Shown one piece after another: positions 50,301 through 55,249 of a DNA stretch of 64,000 bases (position 1 is the first letter of the stretch; every line of letters begins with the position of its first letter). Under the pieces are notes generated by a model. The model was not told the DNA's origin. It made no database searches and saw nothing but the letters and a program-made list of their open reading frames with translations. Position numbers and translations under genes: made by a program. Source of the stretch: a virus; the IMG/VR virus record IMGVR_UViG_3300020119_000126, positions 1-64,000 of that record. The stretch is one strand, 5' to 3'.

Positions 50301-50356
50301 AGTTCATTGACGAGGCGGTCAGCATAGCGGTCATGCAGTTCCGGGGTTAGGTCCAT
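38363..50356 (-). CDS. 3997-residue tape-measure fusion: RNAP-like + M41-like peptidase + tape measure
   Basis: One open frame of 12 kb. C-terminal half: Gly/Pro/Met-rich linker (about 2175-2215), hydrophobic segment (about 2896-2932), Gln-rich coiled coil (about 3550-3785) and FAEGGYTG...GTVHKGEYVIP, a common tape-measure ending, so it sets tail length and is ejected. N-terminal half: GGDFDKD with D1154, D1156, D1158, preceded by FRSPHM near 1106 and followed by KAAMGQIFN near 1250, resembles the DxDxD metal site of double-psi-barrel RNA polymerases such as crAss-like phage virion polymerase. HEIGH at 1635-1639, LLAGVAAEMAVSG and HRSD near 1709 fit an FtsH/M41 zinc peptidase. Copies 12 and 13 of the palindrome lie in the gene. 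Confidence 0.85.
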   Translation of the reverse strand: MDLTPELHDRYADRLVNELEGIGVSGEQARQLAHSGIINQYGQEAFEHIKRDPSIIPEPGVRSHIRSKLASQTALAVKKGIQAGYLHPDVVNPVLSRMHNDTLPEAERQAAYVSLRSQLSYLHANGPYSLENARRTVGWQQEQIDRLKKTRTEVLEPLINNLNKRPGVGQVKIDDAITFVGNQPHVAVSYFDAQGNQRWTQNVAVLKTGEYMDDQGQVQERRQLYANGYAMLPVMTLDARGNQVVGYSTAEMDAGGNITDPNSFREVKGALAGNMAYQRASVQNILLGGGLPGHVAQIEVDEQGRDTFTKKPINDLKQRMTYASHRSRSSDDVVSRINFEEYLPPAAASTQNKYVVDTRIAHDVNFGAGGVPNYLDLNEVRKQIKEDPRYQVPDYARKWLYARNPDTNERYSAVASPRTIAGNIGYTRNSDMQTIKSVFDAPGGTIELNEFGQPMTMYDIKGIKSDLTKKSDPAKGLKSQQLGGRPMAEFYDRQTGQELPLTSSTRITTSYGNQGLTGYLMDAAVIHYGSLDTDGGVVVDPRLGVQRRASLDLYAGIEGETLDQLNKMAGNWLRTGRDTTLNPGTPKEITLGRGFDEAYINRIDTLNSQVGYVERGAPFDTDMSGTKAFATWNRSAREQYNADLVYNKINDPQAFAFSALNALATSRPEEYMTLMYAQFDKGIREKYLRGNEQLSNAEVSQMLSRPAWDRSLMQDYEGSVQWSGRNREVFRGAFEDLIANRTRVELHTRTVSQDMLPLFAPGEMLNKQHQAMQQNYFGSLLPSGLVQNVEYGQNNQAQITIRQAVTRLPLLTRPEAKIAGQGGTVNTQDLLALTRSVADNPAVHDRLSRFGAAGAQRKADVLYAAAINEGAGVEGMGADQYVVPGNAPYSSLEAFGNRFEEIKASGATNKLELQLQAYQEHILGGSNKFSVISTTLEGQRRGFFMPTPESIMGMVRDTDDDRASGEATSIIGALNESVLMALRSRKRGLSGGLDYNKIARGAVEAVSKLASREATRDSVIGRRGDAAAHLPVGGDPMMTAGLAGMSSHRYREYIKANLKELGHDLSEQDLTNLIKAKEHEFLGAVHQVGLVGALDAGILPVAPIFRSPHMTLKQASYTSIMSEGLSRRLGLSDMEFNEDQLMISPLDQFKQGGDFDKDTTTIGPAMVTLRDGKLVSIQRPTPHAEILAASLDPNHPAGQAGTWLEIQNTDYGGLTISGIANTIANKQNSATAAINVLGQGTQDTATAKAAMGQIFNMTFGMRAWYKTLGNNEAALTASENFRAYQYQTVLDTKPLDPAGAELLKLSNESLGTFFPDLKGKVDYTNLSSDRSVSNKLIQAFLVNKKENMTAQDIARLMVPVDQNSYEKTLIEVTRHVEDFRNGDSSASGKISQLLGSGVALGNSFASYFTGKMVLNQITKEVGQNFTTKEKQREYLPYDVATFFTKERFGSQQRADRYREIAAQAARLELAVGTGGLYGSGEMSATDLMDALYHNKEFFPTGEAGNEAIQRAAQLVHLKGSTFDDPLAKYAQRAVDLRNKVGKPTSKGVAWDFGKAPQDFGMPNVAEPTAPVDVIDFSNIRAAALNPNRLSDATRQRYREQIEESYKNLDFRDKLHELLPVRPEHPILGALSTGVHEIGHALVAEFLTPGSLEGISIGSERDAELSRKGAAIVTVTSDRKAQAKRLLAGVAAEMAVSGIESRALSHRSDIMTWALTTQLITDPIQLSQEHVDLFYESAQELSAVFARQIDQIKTAATTFFEQPWSKGQAFPTAFATALTGMQTKAPVEPMVMAADLPPDPGDWAEFSASFNAGMGAPPTQPGRMNVDRGQMMPRAPYSEESYARFHVPAYALTAEAAMETLLGAGEMGGVSLARAVGRTVLRVPFQSEKMGKSKSGAPIWQSDPSGFGHEIAAQVLGLKPGTMNGIARSKKQSLYFDPSGEKFTGGLNIGGVWVNGQAAWYDQENNSVWNLTFSDMSDPEDQVRHTRQLNAYMAGTGASSATTAFLDFETFANHLKGAGVSETEFAEHFTDGRKFKAWVGKNPDRRKKVISAMQAAYAATKNRKETTTAEPLVLAQAASELKPIVEQFAAAQGPASFYTTSHDGKSTVWDGSTPDHPAIPMLSNMPNNASPEAIAAMQAELGIEAGNNMDMDWAAFQQGFDTNTTTADVMANILGQQTSAAAMPPGAGNMPPVPPMPPVAGGAMAMPPSGPGFPNSKANAFWTRLAPDLPGRSMLNKTTIALGGLAMGDINTDDPNSVQGAMSSRFARAATLAGQSQLSLEEARELKRTGKYIKTVGKGLGMAGQVWRTAHRAAWGVAQEVAEQKYGYDGSTRFSQWMAETKKNDFGAYKNLYREARNLAVERGALTEQWGSADDPTGERTYGWAEKILDDYGYLKHDPSQYDINEKTGTAYDYGSGQTVPADSINTPFENLDAMFQGGSLEARAEGVITSGQKSDKPPKMVTESQRDAALKAAGILAPQGGHATLQAELATLTSAMGQGKLGTDQSKRFKAIANSLRGYFKSAGLAVASQAGGNNDPMAAAITGLNVNAGDAYGAYQQMFGSDINGQATGNPALLQQFMQNQQQAGVAKTPENDRAGMRKFGTDQSVATLQAQVGSLDGVNKNLTDIAKSFLGLSDAAGKASTSTGRLTEEQMKSVDVSAKMYASLTSTLRDAEDMVKQGGAGGAMAQAVLDRHANVWQNGEAIGGLARTEDRLFGRADATGARGGGLYNRMLAQKYEGLGDMDVEPDFREKLAPFMAGGRSGYNARKEARANGWYGQDGSLGRLAWEVGGSALSTLNSSVMGYRMFRNIAQETVGPLQQAAELYGKTDTSQIQQLQAAGMGSLYQPTSRQDARTQISNAQLAQQLSIGKMFEGTWQPLVGSLAQVGTGGFLGELASIGGPALAAGMGVGFATKSPTAGLVAGGTAAALGVAGMIHTAATDRSTRMDLLGSDAWSHPIENVGTVLAGLADPNQKQADYAAIFAAQSASRGQTGLASNWMQSSSLNAGLYTIGPDGKPKYGSEMMQRITQGYISEHGELLGQYDATAQFAGTVQAEAIFGGIPEDRLRGRGARGGAAGNDYANFGNVAQLFAAGKQYGFDAAGIMGGVAFAQGGPQASTYGSKAYQTAATAVTGLSIAQQQQLGFFSGQAQSTQQQQYAAGQQIVNPLDLLNQFTANPGSMRDILGGIQQSGAWAQYGIDYQSQFNDSTKGDLWGNILNSVRTSDPAQFQRLLGRTGMKAGMTNQLQLGRGMDTTSAGNMGASYVLNAGEMSTGNMQQGWNYLNNINAFDQTQSSGDINHIGLSYATLQMRGLDPEALAQARAQMAGKGTSDDAAMYQYRVNAINQMNGMTGTAGKNLTVATAYAGSYNAFARQTGLTSTNEQTFMGLNTEQQQGILQGAQMFGGMANAGLGFNDQSSAAFQGVRRAELSGDYALANRIGRQAQGAFNTYAGYTRYGNANPATMQAFDSFAANASGQDFAFGMAVVGGDPIANSIAADRGMVGNNRRLVQTGSRGGSLGMQAGYDERITGDIASQRAGIASSQRMVTGNSLYSGSQLSSMNQVQLTTAMNAEQYKVREYDFNLAQVDLNRQVRSTQANWGFEDRGVAQQRAQQDWGFQYQGQQMALQGQQMNYNLNYQQQSMQIQRSHQVSEQQWGLQDMAFQRNVSEVNFGFSMIDADESVRYSRGRERRVAMRHRDEAVVQHSMQMGHLDTEEERAKTRIKWGDEQYKRDEQHFQQDKQFQVQNFQLAQQNYQKQIEFAHEERQLDDEKRRFNRQITQEELTQAQQSLTFHQAEKRAIDDLAGSITAANTLYSQNAAALQYVSTTGQGAITTLGNVAAKLQQLASAPMPSGSGSYAGTGGATVVPSGGALVAGADGQWHVQSTYNSPTITQQPMGITAVSHPDGTTSYHGFAEGGYTGSGSKYQAAGTVHKGEYVIPQAGAPVVMSPEQTELLKEIRDLLKVIHSEGANAIIMVPDSKPGKAISTISNMYDKTWSQ
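40076..40089. repeat. dispersed palindrome copy 12 (TTCGGCACGCCGAA)
   Basis: Copy in the tape-measure half of the giant gene. Confidence 0.85.
45669..45682. repeat. dispersed palindrome copy 13 (TTCGGCATGCCGAA)
   Basis: Perfect copy in the giant gene, near the peptidase part. Confidence 0.9.
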
Positions 50357-50666
50357 TCGCCTGCTGCTTCAAGAATGCTTCAAATTTACGTTCGCCGGAT
50401 AGTGCCGCCTCTAGCATGACGCACAGACAATACGGTTGGTCGTAATATCCGCCTTCAACTAAGAGGGGAAGCCCACCAGTGGGGCCAGCAAACGTTCTGA
50501 GCTTCCTGAGCATGAGATATTCTTCAGGGATGGGTAGTTCTTCCGCCAACATGAGTTGACGCCCCGCATCATCAGTTTTGGCTAAATCGACCTGAAACGA
50601 GAGGTGAGCGTAGACCTCTCGTTCAATACGATACTGCTCCTGGTCGATTAGCCCTTCCAGTTTGGG
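50331..50666 (-). CDS. tail assembly chaperone, -1 frameshift extension (GT-like)
   Basis: This frame has no plausible start of its own: its first ATG lies in the coding part of the chaperone gene with no ribosome site. It is entered from the upstream frame at CCCAAAC (minus strand, 50666-50660), giving a fused protein of about 256 residues. The extension (LEGLIDQEQYRIEREVYAHL...) is helical like lambda GT. The stop overlaps the tape-measure start region. Lambda G/GT proteins wrap the tape measure during tail assembly. Confidence 0.75.
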   Translation of the reverse strand, partial: PKLEGLIDQEQYRIEREVYAHLSFQVDLAKTDDAGRQLMLAEELPIPEEYLMLRKLRTFAGPTGGLPLLVEGGYYDQPYCLCVMLEAALSGERKFEAFLKQQANGPNPGTA

Positions 50667-51100
50667 TTCCACTGAGGATTCACCTGTAGAACCGCATCGT
50701 GGATAGCTTCTGCCCATTCTTCGGGCAATAAGCCCCAGGCATCATTGAATTCTGCCTCAGACATGGATAAAACCATCTTGCCACCATCTTTGCGATAGCG
50801 GAATAGACTGTGGGTTGCCGCACCATCAGAGTCAGGGGGAGCCTGAATATTTGAGCCAGCCAGGGTCAGGTAGACCTCAAGGCGCTTTTGCTCCTCAATG
50901 CTCCAACGTTGCTTGACCTCAACTTCCTGAGTGCCAGAACGGAAAATACGACTGGCATCAGCCGTTAGTTCTGCCCGACGCTCGACCTCGCGCTGAGTAG
51001 CCTGACGGACTTCAACATAAGTATCCTGATCCGGGTCAGACTCAGTATCAAGGGTGAGGAAGATTTTCTTCTGGATGGGCAGCTTTAAAACAGCAGGCAT
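50648..51100 (-). CDS. tail assembly chaperone (G-like)
   Basis: 150 residues, start ATG 51100 behind TAGGAG; charged helical protein with VYLTLAGSNIQAPPDSDG and AEFNDAWGLLPEEWAEAI, typical of G-type chaperones. It lies directly upstream of the tape measure. Near its end the zero frame reads AAC CCA AAC TGG, so CCCAAAC is an X-XXY-YYZ slippery heptamer. A hairpin ahead of the gene can mask its ribosome site. Confidence 0.75.
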   Translation of the reverse strand: MPAVLKLPIQKKIFLTLDTESDPDQDTYVEVRQATQREVERRAELTADASRIFRSGTQEVEVKQRWSIEEQKRLEVYLTLAGSNIQAPPDSDGAATHSLFRYRKDGGKMVLSMSEAEFNDAWGLLPEEWAEAIHDAVLQVNPQWNPNWKG

Positions 51101-51108
51101 AATAAACT

Positions 51109-51136
51109 CCTACAAGGTGATGTCTCACCCTGTAGG
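51109..51136 (-). promoter_or_regulatory. hairpin masking the chaperone ribosome site
   Basis: On the minus strand CCTACAGGGTGA pairs with TCACCTTGTAGG around a 4-nt loop; the 3' arm contains the TAGG of the Shine-Dalgarno for the chaperone gene. It may tune chaperone amount relative to tail tube, or act as a weak terminator. Confidence 0.5.
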
Positions 51137-51166
51137 ATATGAAGTTTTGTCGTGAGGTTTGTGACG

Positions 51167-51562
51167 CTATTCGGTGTAGTAGCCGATAGTATAGTTGTGA
51201 GCGTTCGCGCCACTCAGGTTGAGAATGAGGGCAGTAGCAGCAGTTAACTTAGGCCGGGCATCGGGCGGATAGACCCGGTCACGACCATAACCTGCTGTCA
51301 GCAAGGTTACCTGTTCGATAATTGCGCCACTGGCTCCATCAGACAGTTTTGACAGCGTAGAAACGGCTGTCGCATTCTGAATTGAGACATAGACCAGGAC
51401 AATCCTGACTCCTGAAGCCGGAGCCGCAATCAAGGAGTTATCACCACTGGAAGCAGCCTGACCAGAGACATAGGTGATAGTCTTTTGCTCTGGCGTGGTT
51501 TGAAGACTGCCATTAGCACTGGCAGTCACGAGAAGGTTCTGAAGACGGTCAGTTGTACTCAT
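51167..51562 (-). CDS. hypothetical tail-region protein, 131 residues
   Basis: Beta-rich, small-residue rich (SGVRIVLVYVSIQNATAVS), four bases after the tail-tube stop. It resembles phage decoration or tail-tube accessory proteins by composition only. Confidence 0.55.
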   Translation of the reverse strand: MSTTDRLQNLLVTASANGSLQTTPEQKTITYVSGQAASSGDNSLIAAPASGVRIVLVYVSIQNATAVSTLSKLSDGASGAIIEQVTLLTAGYGRDRVYPPDARPKLTAATALILNLSGANAHNYTIGYYTE

Positions 51563-51565
51563 GGC

Positions 51566-53374
51566 TTACGGCTCCGAAGGAACGGTGTAACCCGTTGTGT
51601 TACCGTTGATGAGAATGAACTCACAGTAACCCGCCGCATCATAGAGAACCGTACCAATGATTTCCAGCATGACGATGTCACCCGCCCGTAGACGGATAGG
51701 CAGCGGTTGCCAGAAGACCTGGTTGGCTCGGATACGCAAGCTATAGGGTGTCGTGGTGTTCGTGATGCTGAAGGGACTCTCTACTTCAAGGTCAACCGCA
51801 TAGTTCGAGCCGCTGGTTGCGGTGATGAATGGCGTTGGTGTCCAGGCAGTCGCCTTGAGTTGGTTACCAAATAGATAGTTGGCGAGATTGGCGTCCTTCC
51901 ACTTATAGCTGAAACGCAGGGTCAAGGCACGAGTACGGGTCACCACATCATCCATGAAGTAGCTACCCACGACCATTTCCTCGCGGGGTGTGGTTGTGAC
52001 GTTACTCATCTCGACAATAACCTGAGTGACAGGCAGTGGATTAGGCAGCCCGGCCACAGTAGGCAGACTGAACGTACCCTTGCAGGCCAGAGGGATACTG
52101 CGGAAGTCTTCAAAGCTATTGCCTGCCCACACTTCGGGATGATTGTCGTATTCAGGAACACGACCCATCAACTGCATCATCATTTCAACCGGAGCCGTGG
52201 CTGCTACAGTCGTGCGCAACAGATTGACCTTGTTGTCAAAGCCAATCACGCCCTGACCATAGACATTGTCACGCCCAGGGATCATCTTACGAGCCGCAAT
52301 CCAGGGCATGTTCGCTTCGTTGGTCTGGAAGGTAAAGACATGCTGACCAACACCCGTTGAAGGATTAGTGGTCGTTGCCTTGCCAAGAGCAGCCAGGAGC
52401 AAGACACCGATACTGTCCTGCAAACGCGGCATGATCTGAGCGCCACCTGCCACAGCCACGCCTGACTTATAAGCGCCCGTTGGCGTCATGGTACCACCCA
52501 CTTCTAGTGGGATGGTTTCCTGCATCTGGCTTTCGCCATAGTCTACTTCGCGAGTACGCAGTCTCCACCAGGTCAACTGATTGCGGTTAAAGTCCTTGGC
52601 CGCATAACCACCCAGGATACCCAGGGTCACAACTGCTGTCGCATCGACGACAGTTTCATATAGGGGTACCGAGTTGGCAGCCACCCCTGTGGTCACAGTG
52701 CGGAAGCTGATGATGGTGCCTTCATAGGCAATACTGGTTACGGCTGAGTTAGAAGCCAGACGTGTAGCAATCGTCGCAGCCAAACCAAGGATAGTGCTCT
52801 GGCCTGTCGCTGTGATGTCGATGTTATTGCCAGTGTTGCTGCTGGTTGAGAAGGTATAGGTTGTTGAACCAACGACCAGGGTTTCAGTGTTGAGTGGCAT
52901 AGCAGCAATCGCTACGCGGCCAAAGCCTGCACGCAGGTCACCACCATTCAAGCCACCTGTGAAGGTTGAACCTGAAAGGGTAATAACCGAGCTTGACTTC
53001 GCCAGAGTGAAGGCATTACCAGCCTGACCTGGTATCCAGGCTTCGAAGAACAGAGTCGTCACACTACCAGAAGCCGTGACATGGATTGCCGGGCGAGTAG
53101 CCGTATAATAGCCACCATTGCCTGTACCCTTCATGGCTGACACGGCATTAGCCAAGGTGTCCGTCAGAAGTGTACCAATGGCAATATCATTGGCCGCAGC
53201 CGGGGTTGTCTTGAAACGATAAGCGATGCCATTGACGGTCAGTGTGTCGGAATCGGCTGGATTGGCTGAGAACGTGGCATAAGCCTGAGCCGCAATAGCT
53301 TCGGGCTGACCATCCTCATACTTGCCATATTGGAGAGCAACAGCGAATTCGCCTTGCTGAGTAGTAATCGTCAT
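51566..53374 (-). CDS. major tail tube protein with inserted repeat domains
   Basis: 602 residues, about twice a plain tail tube. Two similar modules (DTLTVNGIAYRFKTTPA..., about residues 40-130; ETLVVGSTTYTFSTSSN..., about 150-250) are insertions often found in phage structural proteins; the rest has the tail-tube style (LEVGGTMTPTGAYKSGVA, VVEMSNVTTTPREEMVV-like region). Position before the chaperones supports the call. SD GAGGTTTC. A dispersed palindrome lies between it and the next upstream gene. Confidence 0.7.
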   Translation of the reverse strand: MTITTQQGEFAVALQYGKYEDGQPEAIAAQAYATFSANPADSDTLTVNGIAYRFKTTPAAANDIAIGTLLTDTLANAVSAMKGTGNGGYYTATRPAIHVTASGSVTTLFFEAWIPGQAGNAFTLAKSSSVITLSGSTFTGGLNGGDLRAGFGRVAIAAMPLNTETLVVGSTTYTFSTSSNTGNNIDITATGQSTILGLAATIATRLASNSAVTSIAYEGTIISFRTVTTGVAANSVPLYETVVDATAVVTLGILGGYAAKDFNRNQLTWWRLRTREVDYGESQMQETIPLEVGGTMTPTGAYKSGVAVAGGAQIMPRLQDSIGVLLLAALGKATTTNPSTGVGQHVFTFQTNEANMPWIAARKMIPGRDNVYGQGVIGFDNKVNLLRTTVAATAPVEMMMQLMGRVPEYDNHPEVWAGNSFEDFRSIPLACKGTFSLPTVAGLPNPLPVTQVIVEMSNVTTTPREEMVVGSYFMDDVVTRTRALTLRFSYKWKDANLANYLFGNQLKATAWTPTPFITATSGSNYAVDLEVESPFSITNTTTPYSLRIRANQVFWQPLPIRLRAGDIVMLEIIGTVLYDAAGYCEFILINGNTTGYTVPSEP

Positions 53375-53394
53375 GATGAAACCTCATTGACCTA

Positions 53395-53408
53395 TTCGGT
53401 ATGCCGAA
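53395..53408. repeat. dispersed palindrome copy 14 (TTCGGTATGCCGAA)
   Basis: Intergenic copy upstream of the tail tube gene, 21 bases before its start on the minus strand; shares the TATG centre with copy 1. Confidence 0.85.
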
Positions 53409-53437
53409 TTCTCAGCCATGTCGAAGCGGGACGGTGA

Positions 53438-53977
53438 CTAGAGAGTTTTTCCGGTTAAGACCTGGAACCATATCTTGCCGTACCAGATGAATTGGCCTTC
53501 GCCACCCCCTTGGGTCAAGGTCGAAGACATCACGCGAGTTTGAAGCGGTTCCTCGCCAAATTCATCAATTCCAAGGGCTACCGGAGCCAGAGCGACAGAG
53601 CGCTCGGCGCGAGAGATAATGACAGCAGCTAACTGGCGGGCGTTGTCGCGGGTAATTCGTGTGCTGAAGAACATTTCTAACTGCACGGTGAAACGGCGAT
53701 ACCACATCTCACCACCCCCTAGTTCATAGGGCGGCGGGTTGTGCTCAGCACCATTGGCATTCGGGACCACAATCTCGTGTCGCCATTGTCCATCGGCGTC
53801 GGGATCATTGGGGAATGTCATAACACTGACCTTGAATCGAGTCGGGTCATCTTGCAGTAGACCGGGACGAACTAAGCCTGCGCGAGTTGAATCACTGGTG
53901 TCAACATCATCTTGTAGTAATTCCGTCAAATGATCATTGACGCTTTCAATAATCATATTAATGATGGCATCAGTCAT
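53438..53977 (-). CDS. tail completion/terminator-like protein
   Basis: Start ATG 53977 behind AAAGGTGG; a GTG at 53986 is inside that site. 179 residues, helix then beta sheet with WYRRFTVQLEMFFSTRITRD, as in tail terminator or minor head-tail joining proteins. Located between connector and tail tube, the usual place for tail completion proteins. Confidence 0.6.
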   Translation of the reverse strand: MTDAIINMIIESVNDHLTELLQDDVDTSDSTRAGLVRPGLLQDDPTRFKVSVMTFPNDPDADGQWRHEIVVPNANGAEHNPPPYELGGGEMWYRRFTVQLEMFFSTRITRDNARQLAAVIISRAERSVALAPVALGIDEFGEEPLQTRVMSSTLTQGGGEGQFIWYGKIWFQVLTGKTL

Positions 53978-54087
53978 CGAGGCCACCTTTCACATAACTC
54001 ATCAATAGTTTTACAGAGCCAGCGCCAATGGCACCTGAAGATAATGGTGTCAAGACGGTCAAGAAGAAAAACTATCCACCATTTCAT
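53974..54087 (-). CDS. 37-residue basic peptide, coupled on both sides
   Basis: ATG 54087 overlaps the connector stop, and its TGA overlaps the next ATG, so the frame exactly bridges two genes by ATGA junctions. AGGAAG precedes it at normal distance. The product (MKWWIVFLLDRLDT...) is hydrophobic at the N-terminus and Arg/Cys/Trp rich afterwards. The gene is easily missed by length filters. It may simply keep ribosomes coupled. Confidence 0.55.
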   Translation of the reverse strand: MKWWIVFLLDRLDTIIFRCHWRWLCKTIDELCERWPR

Positions 54088-54785
54088 CGTTGGGGCTTCC
54101 TGGGGTTAAGTAGATAGAAGCTTTCGCGATCCTGGGGTGCAATCTTGGACAACACCCGTTGAGCTTGTTCAATGAACCACTTGGCCTGCTTCTGCGCCGG
54201 GTTATGTTCAGGATTACCGCTGTCTTGCTTACGATTCCACTGCCGCACGTTAGCAGCCTGCACACTGATTGGCTCCATTGCCATGGCTGCCACCAGGTAG
54301 ACGAAGGGCTGCTCCATCCACTGCGGAAATTCCATCAGGTCATCATCCTGTTCCGGGGGATGCCAGATACGAAAATAATTGAGCACCAGTTTCTGTGAGG
54401 CAGAAGGAGTAAAGCCAAGGGTCAGGTTGCCTGTCGGCCATTCCCAATAGGCTTCACGAGGTAGGCCAGTCACATCAGTCGGCCAGCTTACTTCGGGCAA
54501 GCGTTTATAGGGTGGAATGAACCTTGTGGAAGATGTGTCTACCAGAGCGACGAGACCTGATTTTTCGACAGTGTCTATAAGGTCGGAAGGCAGGACGAAG
54601 CGACTCTGTGTCCCATCGCCCTGGTAGACATATTCATCAGCCCGCGCTGTATGCTGTGATAGCTCAGCGCAGGCCCAGCGTGCGTAGGCCGCGAATTGGA
54701 GTGCGGTGTAACGACTATCAGCAGTGTCATCCTTGAGAATACCCTCTTGGATGTACGTCTTCATCGTGGCCCACGTCACGCTCAT
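54084..54785 (-). CDS. head-tail connector (adaptor) protein
   Basis: 233 residues; helical, with W-rich patches (NYFRIWHPPEQDDDLMEFPQ) and a long C-terminal helix. Size and position between capsid and tail completion genes match phage adaptor proteins that bind the portal ring. Family not proven by motif. Confidence 0.6.
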   Translation of the reverse strand: MSVTWATMKTYIQEGILKDDTADSRYTALQFAAYARWACAELSQHTARADEYVYQGDGTQSRFVLPSDLIDTVEKSGLVALVDTSSTRFIPPYKRLPEVSWPTDVTGLPREAYWEWPTGNLTLGFTPSASQKLVLNYFRIWHPPEQDDDLMEFPQWMEQPFVYLVAAMAMEPISVQAANVRQWNRKQDSGNPEHNPAQKQAKWFIEQAQRVLSKIAPQDRESFYLLNPRKPQR

Positions 54786-54788
54786 GAG

Positions 54789-55199
54789 TTAGAGACCCCC
54801 GACGATGTTGACCGGGATGTCATCGCGCCGGACATACTTGCCTGCATACGTGCCATTCAGAATCTTGAGGTAGCCATAGGTCGTGTTGGAGTCCAGATAG
54901 ACATGGCGGTCAACGGCGAATGAGGTAGCCGCAGGCAGGTTACCTTCAAAGGTGTAGACGCCATTGGATGCACTGTAGTAAGCAGTGCCACCTGTGGCAG
55001 TGCCCCACTGTGCTGTTGCCTGGTCACCATAAGCAGCAATCACGGCAGTACGGACAGCATCTGAGGTCAGGCCAGGTGCCTGGATGGTGCCTGTGTCCGT
55101 ATAGATATAAATCTTGGCGGTGCCTGTTGCCAGAGCAGCGACAAGACCTGCAACAGTCGTCACATCGACGGCAGATGAAGGCGGGTTAGTCGGTGTCAT
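54789..55199 (-). CDS. hypothetical head-region protein, 136 residues
   Basis: Beta-rich and threonine/alanine-rich (VYTFEGNLPAATSFAVDRHVYLD). It follows the capsid gene and a terminator hairpin. A decoration or head-stabilising protein is the likely role by position. Confidence 0.55.
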   Translation of the reverse strand: MTPTNPPSSAVDVTTVAGLVAALATGTAKIYIYTDTGTIQAPGLTSDAVRTAVIAAYGDQATAQWGTATGGTAYYSASNGVYTFEGNLPAATSFAVDRHVYLDSNTTYGYLKILNGTYAGKYVRRDDIPVNIVGGL

Positions 55200-55212
55200 T
55201 GATTTCTCCTTG

Positions 55213-55241
55213 GAAAAGGGTCAGGTTATTGGTCTGACCCT
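55213..55241 (-). terminator. terminator-like hairpin after the capsid gene
   Basis: On the minus strand AGGGTCAG and CTGACCCT form an 8-bp stem with loop ACCAATAAC, followed by TTTTCC. It would lower transcription beyond the capsid gene. Confidence 0.6.
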
Positions 55242-55249
55242 CTCATTAA

